From Dipylidium caninum (taxonomy: Eukaryota > Platyhelminthes > Cestoda > Cyclophyllidea > Dipylidiidae), in assembly GCA_017562135.1 (NCBI GenBank), contig QEYB01000062.1, forward strand, positions 868,001 through 932,000: 64,000 bases of DNA, read 5' to 3'. Under the pieces are notes generated by a model. The model worked only from the letters and a program-made list of their open reading frames with translations, did not search any database and was not told the DNA's origin. The translations under genes were made by a program, and so were the position numbers. Below, in pieces: positions 49,166 through 62,301 of this stretch (the stretch's first letter is position 1; each line of letters starts with the position of its first letter).

Positions 49166-51388
49166 TTTTGTGTGTTTCCGAGGCAAATGCCCTAGTATTT
49201 TTAAGAGGCAGATAAAATGTTTGTGTCAGAAAATTATTAAAAATAGAAATTGTTGGTATTTTATCGGATGCCATTTTTACACCTTTAGACAATCTCTCCT
49301 CCTCTGACTACCATCCTGTGATTTATTCGCCTGACAACCCGACACGAAAAACCAGGGCTATGGGCCAGAGAGTTTCACCTCCCCTCTGTCAGCGCCGGAA
49401 AAGAGGCTCAACTTCATCACCAATACAAAGACTCTAAGCCCGGAGATTCGAGGCAGTTTTGTGTGATCAATTTATTCAACGTTTGTTTTGCAAATCTCCT
49501 CCTCCTCCTCCTCCTCCTCCTCCTACTCCTACTCCACTCCCTCTCCCTGCACATCATGCGTTATTGCCTCTTTTCCCACTCCTTCAAGTCCTACTCCAGT
49601 CTGCTTTGTAAAGTTGGCGACCGAGAAATCAGAATTACTGTCCGAGTCGAAGACTATTTAGGTCAGACTGGCATTCGATGGCGCGAAATGACTAACAAGA
49701 TGGATATGAAGTTGGTTTAGTCATAGAGCTTAAGAATATATAGTTTACCTAATTTCATCATGCGCATTTCATGAGGAGATGCCTTGGATGAACCTATTCG
49801 TTCTCTGTAATACACCCTCAATAGAGTGTCTTCATTCCGAATGTTGGAATTTGAACACGTGATGCATAACAAGGTCGCCTTTAACTTAACAGTGAAGTTC
49901 GCGATGTAATTTTGTGCTTCCACAGTGAGCAATACTTTTAGAAGCTGTTGATAGACTTCGACCCACCCTCTAGCATGGAGTGGGGATCACTGTATCAAGG
50001 GCCTTACTTGCTCCGTACCTAAAATTATGATGCACAAGATTCTGCAGGCTAGCGAGAGCAGCGTTAAGTCATGAGCAAGGCTTGTCATATCCATAGAAGA
50101 CAGAAAGAATGCTTCCTAGAATGCTCAAAATTAACTTCCTTCTAATAGTAATGCTAAAGGAGACCTTCAAATTGTGTGATTCCCCCACCGAGGTAACTTT
50201 ATGAATCATACTCTAGCCTTTTCCATGGACGCTGTTCGTGATGCATCCGTCAAGTTCGAGGAACATAGCGTTGTCACTCCGTTCATCTAATGCAAACCAT
50301 TTTCAAACTGCTGAATTTATTATGTGTGGGATGATGATGTGGCTCCTTTCATAAGAGTTAGGAGGGAATTCGATCAGAGTAGATAATGGTTATTTTCTCA
50401 CAAATCCAGGTGCATGCATTAGCTGACAAAGCCGACCAACTTAGTGTAGTAGCCCTCTGAAGCATCAAGTCTCTGCGTTAACACTTCTTGCACACAACCA
50501 CCTTTTCATGCACAAAACAAGACGTGGCTGAGACTCAGTGATTCCTAGGAGGGCATCATTTGATATGGGCTGTGGTGCGTTTTACCATTGACTTTACTTC
50601 TATCATATGTTAGAGCTTAGTAGTCAACCAATTTGTCCCCATGACTATCAGTTAAATCTAGAAGTCAGTTGCCTTGTGTTGTCAAAACTGAAGCCAAATT
50701 TTTATAACTTAGTATGATGGGCCTCTGCGGTCACTTATTATTTTCTGAGGAGCATGACTTGTGAGGGCGTTTATGATAATTTCGTTAAGAATTAATCAAT
50801 GCTCCCCTCCCTGGGAGACGTCGCAATTTCCCATAGTAAACAAATAGTTTACAAAATGAATGCCTTTAAAAAGGAGAAGAGAATAGGAGGACTTAAATAT
50901 CTGCAACCCTTTTGCTGACTGAATACGCATATTTCATTGAACAGCTGATAGGCGCACAGTCTGAATACACGGTTCGCGGTGGTACACGCGACTGGGCCTC
51001 GTTGCTATCACATTACTTTCCGATAATATTTCGAAAATACGCATCAAGTGAGTGCCGTTTCCTTCAAGTCTGTCTCACATCCCTATGCTAAACTTGATTC
51101 ATCGTTTAAGAGCTTTTACCTCGCATGATTGGTAGACAAGTGAGTTCCTGGACGTTTATGATGGAAGTGCCGAGGTTGATATCCGAGAAATGTTAAACTC
51201 CCGAAAGGGGACCAGGTTAATTTGCCTTGTTTCGACAGCAGTTTATAGCAAAATGGATTAGGTAAATATTGGCTGCCCTCACAAAAAAAGGAGACGTCTC
51301 TGAGGTTTGTGGTGCTCGCCGCCGTTAATACTAATCCGGAGTCACCTTATTTGACTTTACTCTCCTTGCAGGTTAGAACTAAGCTACC
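48803..51388. other. Between the NFKBIL1 exon and the RING gene, no gene recognised
   Basis: Should contain upstream parts of the NFKBIL1-like gene (minus) and the promoter of the RING gene (plus), but no ankyrin-like exon could be identified. A (CTC)n run lies at about 49,496-49,524. Just before the RING start, CTCTCCTTGCAG (ending 51,371) is a strong acceptor-like site, suggesting an untranslated first exon or trans-splicing. Confidence 0.4.
49496..49524. repeat. (CTC)n microsatellite
   Basis: About nine CTC units followed by CTACTCCTACTCC. Confidence 0.85.
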
Positions 51389-51899
51389 ATGGATGAGCGG
51401 CTTTTAGAGTGTCCGATTTGCTTGGAAGAATTCAAAGATCCTGTAATGATCCCCTGCCAACACTGTTTTTGCTGGCGTTGTCTTTTCAGGCATATGGAGC
51501 AGGAAGAAGTTTGCCCCATCTGTCGTAAGGCCTTTGAGCAAAGGGATCTTCGACGTAATCTTCTTCTTGAACAGTTGATGGAGAATATAAATCCTGTTAG
51601 TTCAAAGAGTAACTTTGTTTTGTTTAGTTTGTGGGATGAGTTGCATCGGAACATGTTCATATTGTATTAATCGTAATGCCAATCATTTAAATCGCTTGAG
51701 CAAGCAACCTACTAGCGACTGGTATGTACCCTATGCCAAGGTCTCGACGTTACGTCCCCAATCGGAGGATTTTCCAATATCATTTGATCTTCGTGACGTG
51801 ACTCCGCGCCAAAGAATAGAGCGGCCCCAAACGGACTGGCTTCCTGCTGCCGCAGTTTGGAGTCGCCGGTGTTTTCTTGGTGCTTTAGGAACGCAATAG
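51389..51899 (+). CDS. RING-finger protein, probable E3 ubiquitin ligase
   Basis: The ATG at 51,389 has a strong context (ACCATGG). The first 69 codons hold a complete C3HC4 RING: CPIC at residues 8-11, CQHCFCWRC in the middle and CPIC near residue 42, followed by the basic helix-like RDLRRNLLLEQLMENI. RING domains bind two zinc ions and recruit E2 enzymes. After residue 69 there is a GT...AG interval of exactly 32 bases (51,596-51,627); beyond it a frame stays open to TAG at 51,899 and encodes CGMSCIGTCSYC and a Trp/Pro-containing tail. As written, the exon-intron phase is off by one, and direct splicing would stop after about 72 residues. The second copy near 62.5 kb has one more C just before the donor (CCCT rather than CCT), which would put both exons in frame and give about 160 residues. 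No specific orthologue was recognised. Confidence 0.7.
51596..51627 (+). other. 32-base mini-intron in the RING gene
   Basis: Donor GTTAGT, T-rich body and acceptor TTTAG; the length equals that of the mini-intron in the zinc-finger gene. Reading through without splicing gives a divergent tail ending at 51,670. Confidence 0.55.
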
Positions 51900-54800
51900 G
51901 GTAAGTATTTGTGGGTGGTCTTTGTGTAGCGCTAACTTAATTTGAGTATAAGGTAATGAGAGTGGGGAGGGGGGCTTGGTCCCGAAAACTATGAAAGTCG
52001 ACCATCGAGGTCGGAGCTTCTCAACATTCTTCCAAATGTATATTGGATTGCCTTTATCATTTGGTTTTTTGCTAAAAGTAAAATTGTCATCGACTTGTGA
52101 CAAGGAACATCCCAGATTGATTTGTTTGTGTTTGTTCCTGACTCGTGCAGTTGGGAGGTGACACTTGCTGCAATATGCGGTCTATAATGAGCTGTCGGTG
52201 AAAGCGGCATTATTGTGACTGTAGGACAGAGTACGAAGATGCATCGTTATGTAGTTGTTGATTTGGCATTGAATGTCTGTAAAAGTGTATTTACTGTGGT
52301 GTTGAGAGTCAAGTCGTACTTCTTTTCAGTTGAAGTGCTTTACTGACACTTCGCCTTTTTTGCTAAAAATTTAGTTTTGCGGTAACCAAGAAGAGTAAGA
52401 AATAGAATCCACAACTTCTTCAATGCAACTTTTGCGCACTACATTGATTCTTTAAGCCATGATTATTATATCTTATAAATAAAGTTTTTTCTATGTCACT
52501 TATAACATAGAGGACTCCGTGTGTTTTTGAGGTTTGATGATCGGGGTGGTGAACTTAGGTACTTCAATGTTTAGTAATGGTAATTTGAGATGATTGGTTT
52601 CGGTGTGGTATGCTTCAACTGCGCCCTAGTGTGCTTGTTCCATTGCAAGTCGTTTTTTTTGTGGTGAGGCCTAATTAACTAGGTTGTAAGTTACATCATA
52701 AGACAGCTGGTACTTGAGGTGATTGACGGCCCTAAGGTTGGAGTTTGGGGAGGTTATTGGTGGGAGAAATGTGTTGCGATGGAAACACAAAAGGATTGAT
52801 CCTTTCTTTGCTCATTAGCGGCTCTAGGCTTCTTCAGAGAATTGTTTGTTAATAAACATTACGGGTTGAGGTGCAGAGTTTGGCGTAGCGGAGAGGGAAC
52901 GTAGGTGGACTTGGGTGTGTTGATTGACGATTTTAAGTGTTTGGACGTGTGCGTATCAGAGGGATCGAGTGGACGGGCTGATGTAGGTTAGACCTGATAT
53001 CGCAGTTCGGGATCGTGTGCGTGACTTTGGTCAAATGGTCTTTTGTGACCGTTTTCATTGAAGAAATTTAAACAGAAGTGGCATACGCAGAGGCCCTTCA
53101 AGTAGAAGGTGCCGAATTCTGACAAATGTGCAAAGTGGCTTCTGGTGCTAGAAGTAGCTAGTCTATGGTAGAAAGGTGCAAATGATCTGTTTGGGTTGTG
53201 TGAATTAAGGGAATAGTGTGTGTTGAAAATCGAGAAGGATGCGAGCGCTGAAATGAGGTGCAAATTCAATTGTAATCTGAGTTAAATATGCTAGAATAGG
53301 TCAAAATCCAATGGATGAGATTAGAGTGGTAAAATTATTTTAGGGTTGGGGTATCCTATTTAACCCGTTTCCCAAATACCGTCAATTATAGCTTTGGTTT
53401 TGTGCCACAAGCATATTCTGCAGCCGCCGGAACTCAGGATGGCCAGTTGTTAGGCGGGAGAAATCGGCGAATGCCCAATAGCCGCGCGCAATTTTTTTCC
53501 CGGGATGTATAACATACTTTGAGCTTGGACCTTGGATCTTACTAAAATGAAACTATTGCCGATTTTGGGTATTGGAAAGCCACAGCCTATGTTAATATCG
53601 TGTAACCCCAGAAATCACCCATGTCCCAATAAAAACGCATCTATACGCAGGGCCCAAAATATATTTAATTCGGCTTTTTTTTAACCATGGGTGTATGTGT
53701 TTCTTCCTGGAGAAAAACGATTCGCTATTTTGTTGGTTTATGTAGGGTATTTTGAGCATTCAAGGTCAAGCACCTGGAAGTTAAATGCTTGGAAATGTGG
53801 TCGGTTATAGTGAGTCGCTGATTTCGGGAAATCAGCTCTTTTTAGTAACCATGGTTTTCCCCATAGTGGTGGTAGGATATCTAACATACCGATCTTGCAA
53901 TGGTATTTGTATATTGTTTTCGAGCTTTTTGCTTCACTTAATTCAAAGAGGAATACTCCTCAATTTAAACTTATCTTCATTTCTTTCTCTGTTAACTTGT
54001 TAGCCAGCCCAGATAGTACGTCTCGTTGAAACCTGAACCACAATTTGAAGGAACATAGAGGCGGAATCACAGAGCAAGTGTGGTTTCATGGGCCGTTGAA
54101 TCCGAAAATAGCCTACAGCCGCCTCCCTAATAACGGCGAATTCATTTCTGATGACGGCCGATGAGCATGATTCATCGCTGTTTCACCTCTATGTGAAGTG
54201 GAAATGGTCAGTGCTTTGATATTGACATTCCTTACGATTATGCGACGCAGAAAGTACGTCACTGGGGATCGGTGCAACGTGATAATGTGGTGGAGTTTGA
54301 TCGACTTCTATAAAAGAAATCAGCTTCCCGGGTGGCGTGAGGATATTGGCGCTATGCTTTTTTGTGCCTATCGCCTTCCCCCGAATTTCATCTTAAAGCA
54401 ACCACACCGGTAGGGATGGAGGCCACGGGAAATGTGACCATCGAATCGTCGAGTTTTACTATGACAAGGTACCCACGTTCGTTTTTAAAGAAAGCGATTT
54501 TAGATGATGGATGTGGGTTTGGAGCACCGTTTAATGCATTTGGAGGACAGGTGTATTGGTAGCTTTAATGGAAGTTTGGAGTTTGGGCGAGATGGACATC
54601 GTTGTTTCATGAGTAATTTGTTTCCATAAGTCTCACGGACTGATTCCAGTATTCTTACAATCGGCTTTTTGGAGGTAGACATGTTGGAGGTTATTCGCAT
54701 AAGTCCTTTTTACGTTTTAGACTGCAAGTGGGGTTTACCGATGAGTGGGGAGGGTCTTAGGCGTGTCGCATTAACAATTCGACGCCACCCACTGGACGAA

Positions 54801-56050
54801 GGCTAGTTCGGAAGCGAAATCGCTAAATCTTCACATGGAGGATCGACCTCGGGTTATATGAATGGTAACGTGAACAGGTCTCTTGTAGATCTGACTTCGA
54901 TCTATTGTGATCCATCAAGCCTCAGTGGGAGCACCTTAAGCCTGCGACAGCACCGCTCACCAACATGACTAGGGAAAACGCACATTTTGAGCGGCTGGCA
55001 AGAATGTGTCAGGGTTTCGTGGACTACGACCTTTCACGTGCGTCGTTGATGGTTGTCGATGTTTCAAAAGCCATTAGACACGGAAGCTCTCCGTTCAGTT
55101 GCCAAAGTTTTTTTGTTGAGTGCTGGGGCAGAAGTGGTGGCAACTTGTTTGGGCATCCGAAGTAGTGTCCATCATTATCCTCGAGTGTTGGGCCGAGGCT
55201 GGATGCAAGACTTCACAACCTTCTGACGGCTATTCACTTTTACTTGGCCTGCTGCCAATGGATCACGCGTAGAGATTCTTCAATAGGTGAGATTCATGTG
55301 TTGAACACTTGTGATTTGCGCACGAAGTGGACGAGGTGGAGAGGTGATAAGTTATACGCCATGAAAAGAAGCAGTGGTCAACCTAATCAGTTGTGCATTG
55401 CTTAAAGGTGGCGTTTTCTCTCACTATTCATCACGGCTTCAATTGTCTTTCTGCAGGGAGAAACGATTGGAGGGGCCGCGATGCTGACCCTTTGGGTGGA
55501 ATGTTATCGAGAAGTTGGTGGAAACTCATAGGGAACTATTTGACGGCAAACGCTCTTGCAAACGGAGTATGTGTTGATCAGGTGAGTTCTATCTCGTTGT
55601 TGTCGAATTGCGCATGGTGTAGACTGTAACTCTGGAGTATTTTAGGTGGGCGAAGGCAGCTGGCACATGTAAATGGCTCCCTTGTAGCTATGTTTGTGAA
55701 TATGTGGCAAACAGCGGGTACGTAGCTAAATGCGGATTTGACGTTGAGCAGCCTGTTGGGGATGGTAAAAATGGCTGTTTGCACGAAAGGGCATGCAAGT
55801 GAGTTTGTCTGTGTGTGGAGGCGAGGAAGATCACATGTTTATTGGACGGTTATTTCTGCAAAAAGGATAGGATCTGCAACTTCTTTCGAATCTTTAGTGG
55901 GTTTCCATTGTATTTGGAAGCGGGTTCCGAGAGCTGGTGGCGTGAAGTCGAGGAGTGGCGAGGAGTTAAAACTTCTCTTGCGAAGCACAACTTTTGTGTA
56001 GATATGGAGAGAGTGAGAACTCTTTCGTGTGCTCAGCTCTTGCGACTTAC
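51900..56050. other. No gene recognised; part recurs inverted at 58-59 kb
   Basis: 51.9-52.98 kb is the 3' flank of the RING gene and recurs directly at 62.83-64.0 kb. About 53,170-53,850 recurs in inverted orientation at about 58,000-59,040. Open frames here are short and unconvincing. Confidence 0.5.
52478..52483 (+). terminator. Candidate polyadenylation signal AATAAA of the RING gene
   Basis: AATAAA followed by a T-rich stretch, about 580 bases past the RING stop codon on the same strand. Confidence 0.45.
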
Positions 56051-56669
56051 GTGTGCGACCACTTCGCGCGTAAAATGGTAAAAATATCTTAATGTTGATT
56101 TAGCAACGACTGAGGGACTCTTACAGTTCCGCGAACGCAAGGAACCCACACGCCTTATGGAAAGATGAAGTTGGTCCACGCTTACGATTGGAGACAGAAT
56201 TACAAAAGTCGACACAGGACCTCGAAACTCCTTTATGTGGCCCGTATTCGGACAAAATTCTTTCGGTATTCCATTATGGATCTAATAATGAGTAAGTATG
56301 ATACTCTTACGGGGAGCAAGTAAGCTGAAGTGGACCCTAGTTTGTGGTTGAGAATGAAGTATTTAGGCTTTACAACTTAGGCTTAACCCGAGGTGCTCAA
56401 AACACAACTTTAACCGATGTGGACAGAATTTCGTGAAGTGTTGGTTAACGTGTCAATGATGGTGGGCAGAAGGCGACTTAAGTATATGATTTAATTTGAT
56501 TTTTGTAAGAAAGCGGGCAGTTGTCTCATCTATTTTTTTTGTCAAAGTGGTTTTTCAGCGAGCTATAACTAAAATGTCTCGAAGGATAGAAGATAAGGAT
56601 TAAGGGCACTAGTTTACTAAAATTAATACAAAGCCACTTATATTACAAGAGTAGTGGTCAACCCCTCAT

Positions 56670-57367
56670 GTGGGTATTCTGCACGCGAGCGGTGTTTGAA
56701 AAAATTTGGAGGAATATTGCCTTCCAGTGGGCGCGCGTGAAAGCCCCAATATTCACGATCTCCTTACACGTTCGCTGTTATGTTTGACGGATGTTGTCGA
56801 GCACCGAAAAATCGGTCCGGATAGCAGGCTGCCAGTCACTTGCAATTGCCTCGACGACGGGAAGTGGACTAAACTCGCGTCCCACGAATTGCATCAGTAA
56901 TTCATCATATCCCCCGACAACGTTCCTGACAGGTGGCATACAGTTATCTAGGAGGTTTTCTATCGAGGGCACGACTCTCAGTGCACTTTGTGTCGTAGAG
57001 GTCATAAATGTTGTGACCACTTAAGTTAGGCCAGCTTTATGAGAAATACTGCCTCAAATAGATGAATCTATTGGACACTCACAAGTGCGGTGGAATGTGG
57101 CAGACGCCAAACCGAGCTTTCTCACAGCCCCTCTGCGTGGGTGACGGCGGAACTCGTCAGCTTTTTTGGGGATGGTCGACTCATTTCTCCGTGAGATATT
57201 GTAGAGGGCATGATTGCAGGTTCGATCAGCGTTACTGCGTTTGTTCCATATGCTTCGTTCCTCTCCTAGTCCGGTTATTTCGTTTCATATATGGTTTCAA
57301 GTGTTGCTATCGAAATATCTTAACAAAGGGGTCACCGATGAAAGTGTATGGCCACTCGGGGAAACAC
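56670..57367 (-). pseudogene. Broken second copy of the NFKBIL1-like exon
   Basis: Corresponds to the exon at 48,291-48,802 but is about 190 bases longer, with many scattered insertions that break the frame. Landmarks recur: the stop-side TCAACCCCTCAT (about 56,658-56,670) and the acceptor-side GGGGAAAC.CTAAATGG (about 57,358-57,372). It is either a true pseudogene or unpolished sequence. Confidence 0.7.
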
Positions 57368-57999
57368 TAAATGGTATTTCCAAAAGATTTGCTATCTTCA
57401 TCTCAGTTCGGCGCGAGTAGAGAGTTTACAAAAGTTCGAAGAAGTAGGAAAAGCATTATATCTGGAAAATCGGCCTTAAGAAGAAGCTTGTTTCGCTACT
57501 TTACTTACTTCGTACGGTTAATAGAGGGTATGATCGATTACAGGGGTACTGTCTCCATAAACGTCTGTTTAAGAGTGGAAGAAAGAGATAATTTTCCCGC
57601 GAAGAGGTTACTATATTAGAGAGTTAATCTGATATTAAGTATTATACAACTACGTGTCTGATTCATTACATAAGCATGATGTTTTGATGCAAGAAATGGT
57701 TTGAAACTATGTTTTAGAGTGTAAATTGAGAAAGCATTCGTAGTTGGCACGTTGACATGGTATGAAACGTACAGAGCTGGCTAGTAGAGCTAAGAATTTA
57801 GCCATTAGTTGCTTGTCACCATTAAGATAGTGGTAATAGTTTTTGACGTAACGATCCTTATGTTTATAGATCGGGCGTTGCGATTTACTCTTACCTGGTT
57901 GTGATTTACGCATGGTCGTTAGTGTGGGCAAAAAGGATGACCAATTATTCAATGTGACAAGTATTGTGAAGATATGTGGTATAGCGCGTATGATAATTC

Positions 58000-59040
58000 C
58001 TACCATCTTGAATGTGTATTCGGGAAGACAGCCGATGCGAAAATACTATGACCAACAGAGTCTTTGAATTTGTACCGTAATTAGCTGGTACTCAACAGAT
58101 AAGTGAAGAATAAAAACGACCATGATTTTGTGTGAGTCTTCAATTGAATTCTCCAGGTGAACATTTATTTAGAGCATTAAGGTAGAAAATATGTGGGTTC
58201 AGAGATAATTAATAATTTACTGGATGAGCTATTTTACACACAAATTTAAGAGCAATCTCATACTCCGTTTCTTTGATCCTTACAATAGAAACACATGCTA
58301 CGAGAATTTATACTACGCCCTGCACAACGCGGTCCGAGCGGATTATTAAATTAATCCAGGGGCTTTATGCTGCGGGCAGAGCCAGAGCTGCGTATTAGAT
58401 GCACTCTCTCCTCCCCTTCTGTTACATGTGGGACCATGGTGATTCTGGGGTTAACACACGATATTAACAAATAGCCCTAGTGGCTTTCACTTCCCAAATA
58501 CATTCATCCACAATAAAACGCAAGACAAATCGCATTAGGTTACTCTTCTGAAGTTAAGAATTAGGTCAAGCTTCCCCACAGATGTATTTACGAAGAGCAT
58601 CGCTCGGGGAATTGGCGTGTTTTGGCCATTGATCTAACCGATTTCTATCCCTATACTAAATCTTGCAAGGTCTTGGTTATTTCTGTGCGTGGCAGAAAGA
58701 TCTTATTTCCCCTTCATCTTTTGTGGCACAAAAAAAATGCTAATAAATTCTCCTTCGCATCGGTTCCTATTCTTTGGGAAAACAGGGTTAAATAGGATTA
58801 CCCACCCTAATACATCATAACTATTTTTACTCACTTCTAACTTCTCATCCATTGATTTGGAATACTCCCTCTCTTCAAAGATTCTTCTAGGTATTTAACT
58901 CCAATACAATTGAATTTGCACCTCAATCCTTTTAACAGGCGTCGGGCATTTCTCCGATTTGCACATCAACATCACACTATTCTTCAAATTTCGAGCCCGT
59001 TAATTCAGCCTAATTTCCCACCACTCCAACTTACAGCAGT
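58000..59040. repeat. Inverted copy of about 53,170-53,850
   Basis: Reading this stretch backwards on the other strand recovers, in order, landmarks of 53.2-53.9 kb: CTGGGGTTA.CACGATATTAACA near 58,450 against 53,600, TTGTGGCACAAAA near 58,722 against 53,400, GGGTTAAATAGGAT near 58,788 against 53,350, and CAATTGAATTTGCACCTCA near 58,909 against 53,260. Indels are frequent. Confidence 0.75.
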
Positions 59041-62000
59041 TCACTCTTTGCAACTCTCTCTCCTAAGTCTGCAATCATGATCCTGATAGCACAGTTGGCG
59101 ACCTCCGTGAAAAGTCACGACAAGTTACTAGCGTCCGCGGAAGTCGAAGTTAACTACTTAAGGTCAGTAGGGTCAAGTGGTTCACTTTCCGATATGCGCT
59201 GTCTCGTAAAACTTTGGAAAGTGAACAAGATTGGATCATGATGACGGTGTAGGATTGTTACTAGTCATTCTAGTGTAGCTTTATAAAGAATTATTATTCT
59301 TACTAAATTTGTGTTAAACCTAACAGGTTAATCACAAAAAGTCCGCCGCATAATTCATTGAGGAGTGATGCAGTCATTGGAGGTGAACCCTAACACGATT
59401 TCCGCAGTCATTAATTTCACGTTCACTAATCAGCTGTACACCACATACTTGCTACACCCCGTCTCGAAATAGAGTAGCTTCATATCGCATCCATCCGAGT
59501 CATACGTCTACGTTGGTAATATCTGCTTGAAACGCTAAGATCTCCGTGCAATCCAACCACACACGGTGTTGGCGCCTTTTAATCTTTTAAACACGATGAA
59601 CGATATGCTGATGGTTCATACTTTGTTATGAATGCACTGTCCTAACAGTGCCAGGGCAATCTTTATTCAGGGCCGGAAGTGTAGCAATATCCGTATCTTG
59701 TGTGTTCGATTCCCTCAGGGCACACTCTCACCCACCCATAAAACTAGCTATAGGAGTAGCGGTGATGCCCCCAAAACCTTGTAACTCAAGGGCCTTCTCC
59801 AAACTTTTGTCCGTAGTTCACCATAAAATTTACTCGATGCAACAATCATCTGACAAGGCTGGAGCCGATGTAGACAGCGTTTAAGTCAGACAAGGCTTGT
59901 CTTATATCCATCTAGAAGACAGAAGTGAAATTCTTCCTAGACTAATGCTCAAAATTATTTAATTTTCCTCTATATAGTCAATAGCCTTAAAGGAACCGTC
60001 AATTGTGGCTGATTCTCCCCCGGAGGTCTGTTTTTAATGAATTATCAGTATAGCTATCGGGCCTTTTCGCATGACGGTTCTTTTTCTTTGTTTTGTATGC
60101 ATCCGTCCTTTGTTTTACGTGACTATATTTATGTCGTTGTTATACTCTCGCGCTCTCACGGTTGTTTCATTTGTTCTCTTTTGTGCTTAATATTTTGCAT
60201 AACGGAGCAATTTCTTCTTCTAGGTACTTGTCTGAACCTTTATGTTTTATGTTAGATTGGTGTTTGATCGTTATGTTTGTGCTTATTTCTCTTTAAAGAG
60301 TTAAGGAGCGCGCACTCTCGATTCAAGGTAGGATTATCTACGTTTAGTGTTTTTTGTTCTCAGACACAAATTTTTTCTTTAGTGTTGCATATTTTTTTGT
60401 ACTTTGTTTTGGTTTGTGTGAGTTTTCTCTTTTTTTTTTTTTCATGGTGTGTTTGATATTGGCGGGGGTTATTAGCTGACAAAGCGGACCAACTTAGTGT
60501 GATAAGGGCGCCGGTCCTTGCGGGTGGAGAGAGAGCATCACAGTACGTTTAGGGTCCGTCTTTGCGTTAATTAGGCGGGGTAACGTCCGGATCCTCTTTT
60601 TGGTTTCCGATTTGGGAGTGCGAGCAGTCGCGATATGGTCAGGGGTCGCGGTGTGGTTGCTTGATGCGTTTTTCTGACATTTGGCGCAATCTCGATAAAA
60701 TCATTGATGTGTAGCATGCTCTTGCTTAAGACATTATTTTACGTGTTGTGTTTATAGTCTCTGCTGATTCCTAAGGTGAGTGGTGAGTGGCCATTAGGTC
60801 GGTTAGGTATTTTTGCTATGGTGAGGGATTGGGGGCTTGTGGTGCGTTTCTTTTAATTTCCTTTACTTTGTGCGGCGAGAAAAAACCGTGTTGGGCGGAT
60901 CTTAATTATCACGCGTTTCCTTATGGAGTATCTTTCGTCAATGAAGATGGCCACTCGTCATTAGGTCAGTGGTCTTCGACTGGGTTACGCTTTAGATATT
61001 GTCGTTGGGCAGGCGCGGGTTGGAGTTATATATCAGGTGTCGGGTTATGTCTATTGCGCGTAAGAGGGTCACCGATCATGCCTTCAGTAGTGAGTTCTGC
61101 TTTTCAAAACTTTGTAAGCCTTGTGAAGGAAGCAGCTCCAAATATTTATAATCTTAGTAATGATTTAGGGATCCATTTTGCTACTATGCGGTCATCAATT
61201 CTAGTCTTGATTTTTGTCTGTCTGAAGAGCCAAGAGCAGTGCAAAATTGAATGAAGACGGTTGCGTTGGTTCTCCTGTTATATTCTCGGTGGACGTGTTT
61301 ATAACAGAAATTAATTTCCAATTCTCCGGATATCAACCCCCTTCGGGACTCTTTGTGGCAGACGCATAGCAAATTTCCAATGAAGTAAAGCCTCAAATAA
61401 CGTTCTAGCAGAAGATTTGCGAGAAAACTAGGGGCTGTGTGGGTGGATAAAACCAGTGAGATAATGAGAAGCGTAAGAGAGGAGGGAGCTTAATGGAAAA
61501 AGTGGGGTCCGTTGTCAGGGGCGAGGGGGAGTGGGGAGAGTGTAGTTGTTTTGGTGAGATGGGGTTGATGCAACTGGTGTGAGGCGAGGGTGCAGGTGTA
61601 CGATGCAGTGATGAGTGAGGGTTCCACGATGGGAATTTAGTGCTAATGTGGAATGTGAGACAGGGCTGTGGATAGGCCGCAACAGGGGTCGCGTGTTAAT
61701 ACATCGGATGGTCGGACGTGTGGTGTACAGATGAGGTGGGGGGGGGATAGGGGGTGGAAGGCGGGAGAGAGCTGAGGGGCTCTGCGGTTGGTCTATCACA
61801 TTTCTCTTGTTCCGATATATTATTTTCGGATAAATTAACGCATCTTTAAGTATCGGTTTTCACCTTCAACGTGTTCTCTACAATCCTAATGCTATGATCT
61901 AGTCGGATTCCATCGTTAAGTAGCTTTTTACTCGCTATGATTTTTGGGTTTGACAAGTGATGTTCGTGGATTTCGCGTTTATGATGGTGGAATGTCGGAG

Positions 62001-62301
62001 GTTTCGATATGTATTGTCTTTACCGAGTAATAAGGTGTAACAATTCTCCCAGATAAGGTGGATCTTCTAGGCGTGTAAGATCTTGCATCCTTTTGTTTCT
62101 GACATTGACAGTGTTAGTTAGCAAGATGGTGATTTAGGTAATGTGTAAATTTCGGCTTAGCCATTCTCTATCAAATAAAGTGTAGACTTCCTCTGAGGTT
62201 TTGTTGGGTCGCCAGGCCGTGGTTAATTTTCTGACAGGTAATTCTGGAAGTCACCTGTATTTGATTTTAACTCTCCTTGCAGGTTAAAGGACTAAGCTAC
62301 C

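Noticed and set aside
55393..57619. Several 60-100 codon frames on both strands
   Set aside because: They fall in the indel-rich duplicated block and are fragments or shadows of the NFKBIL1-like copy and its flanks.
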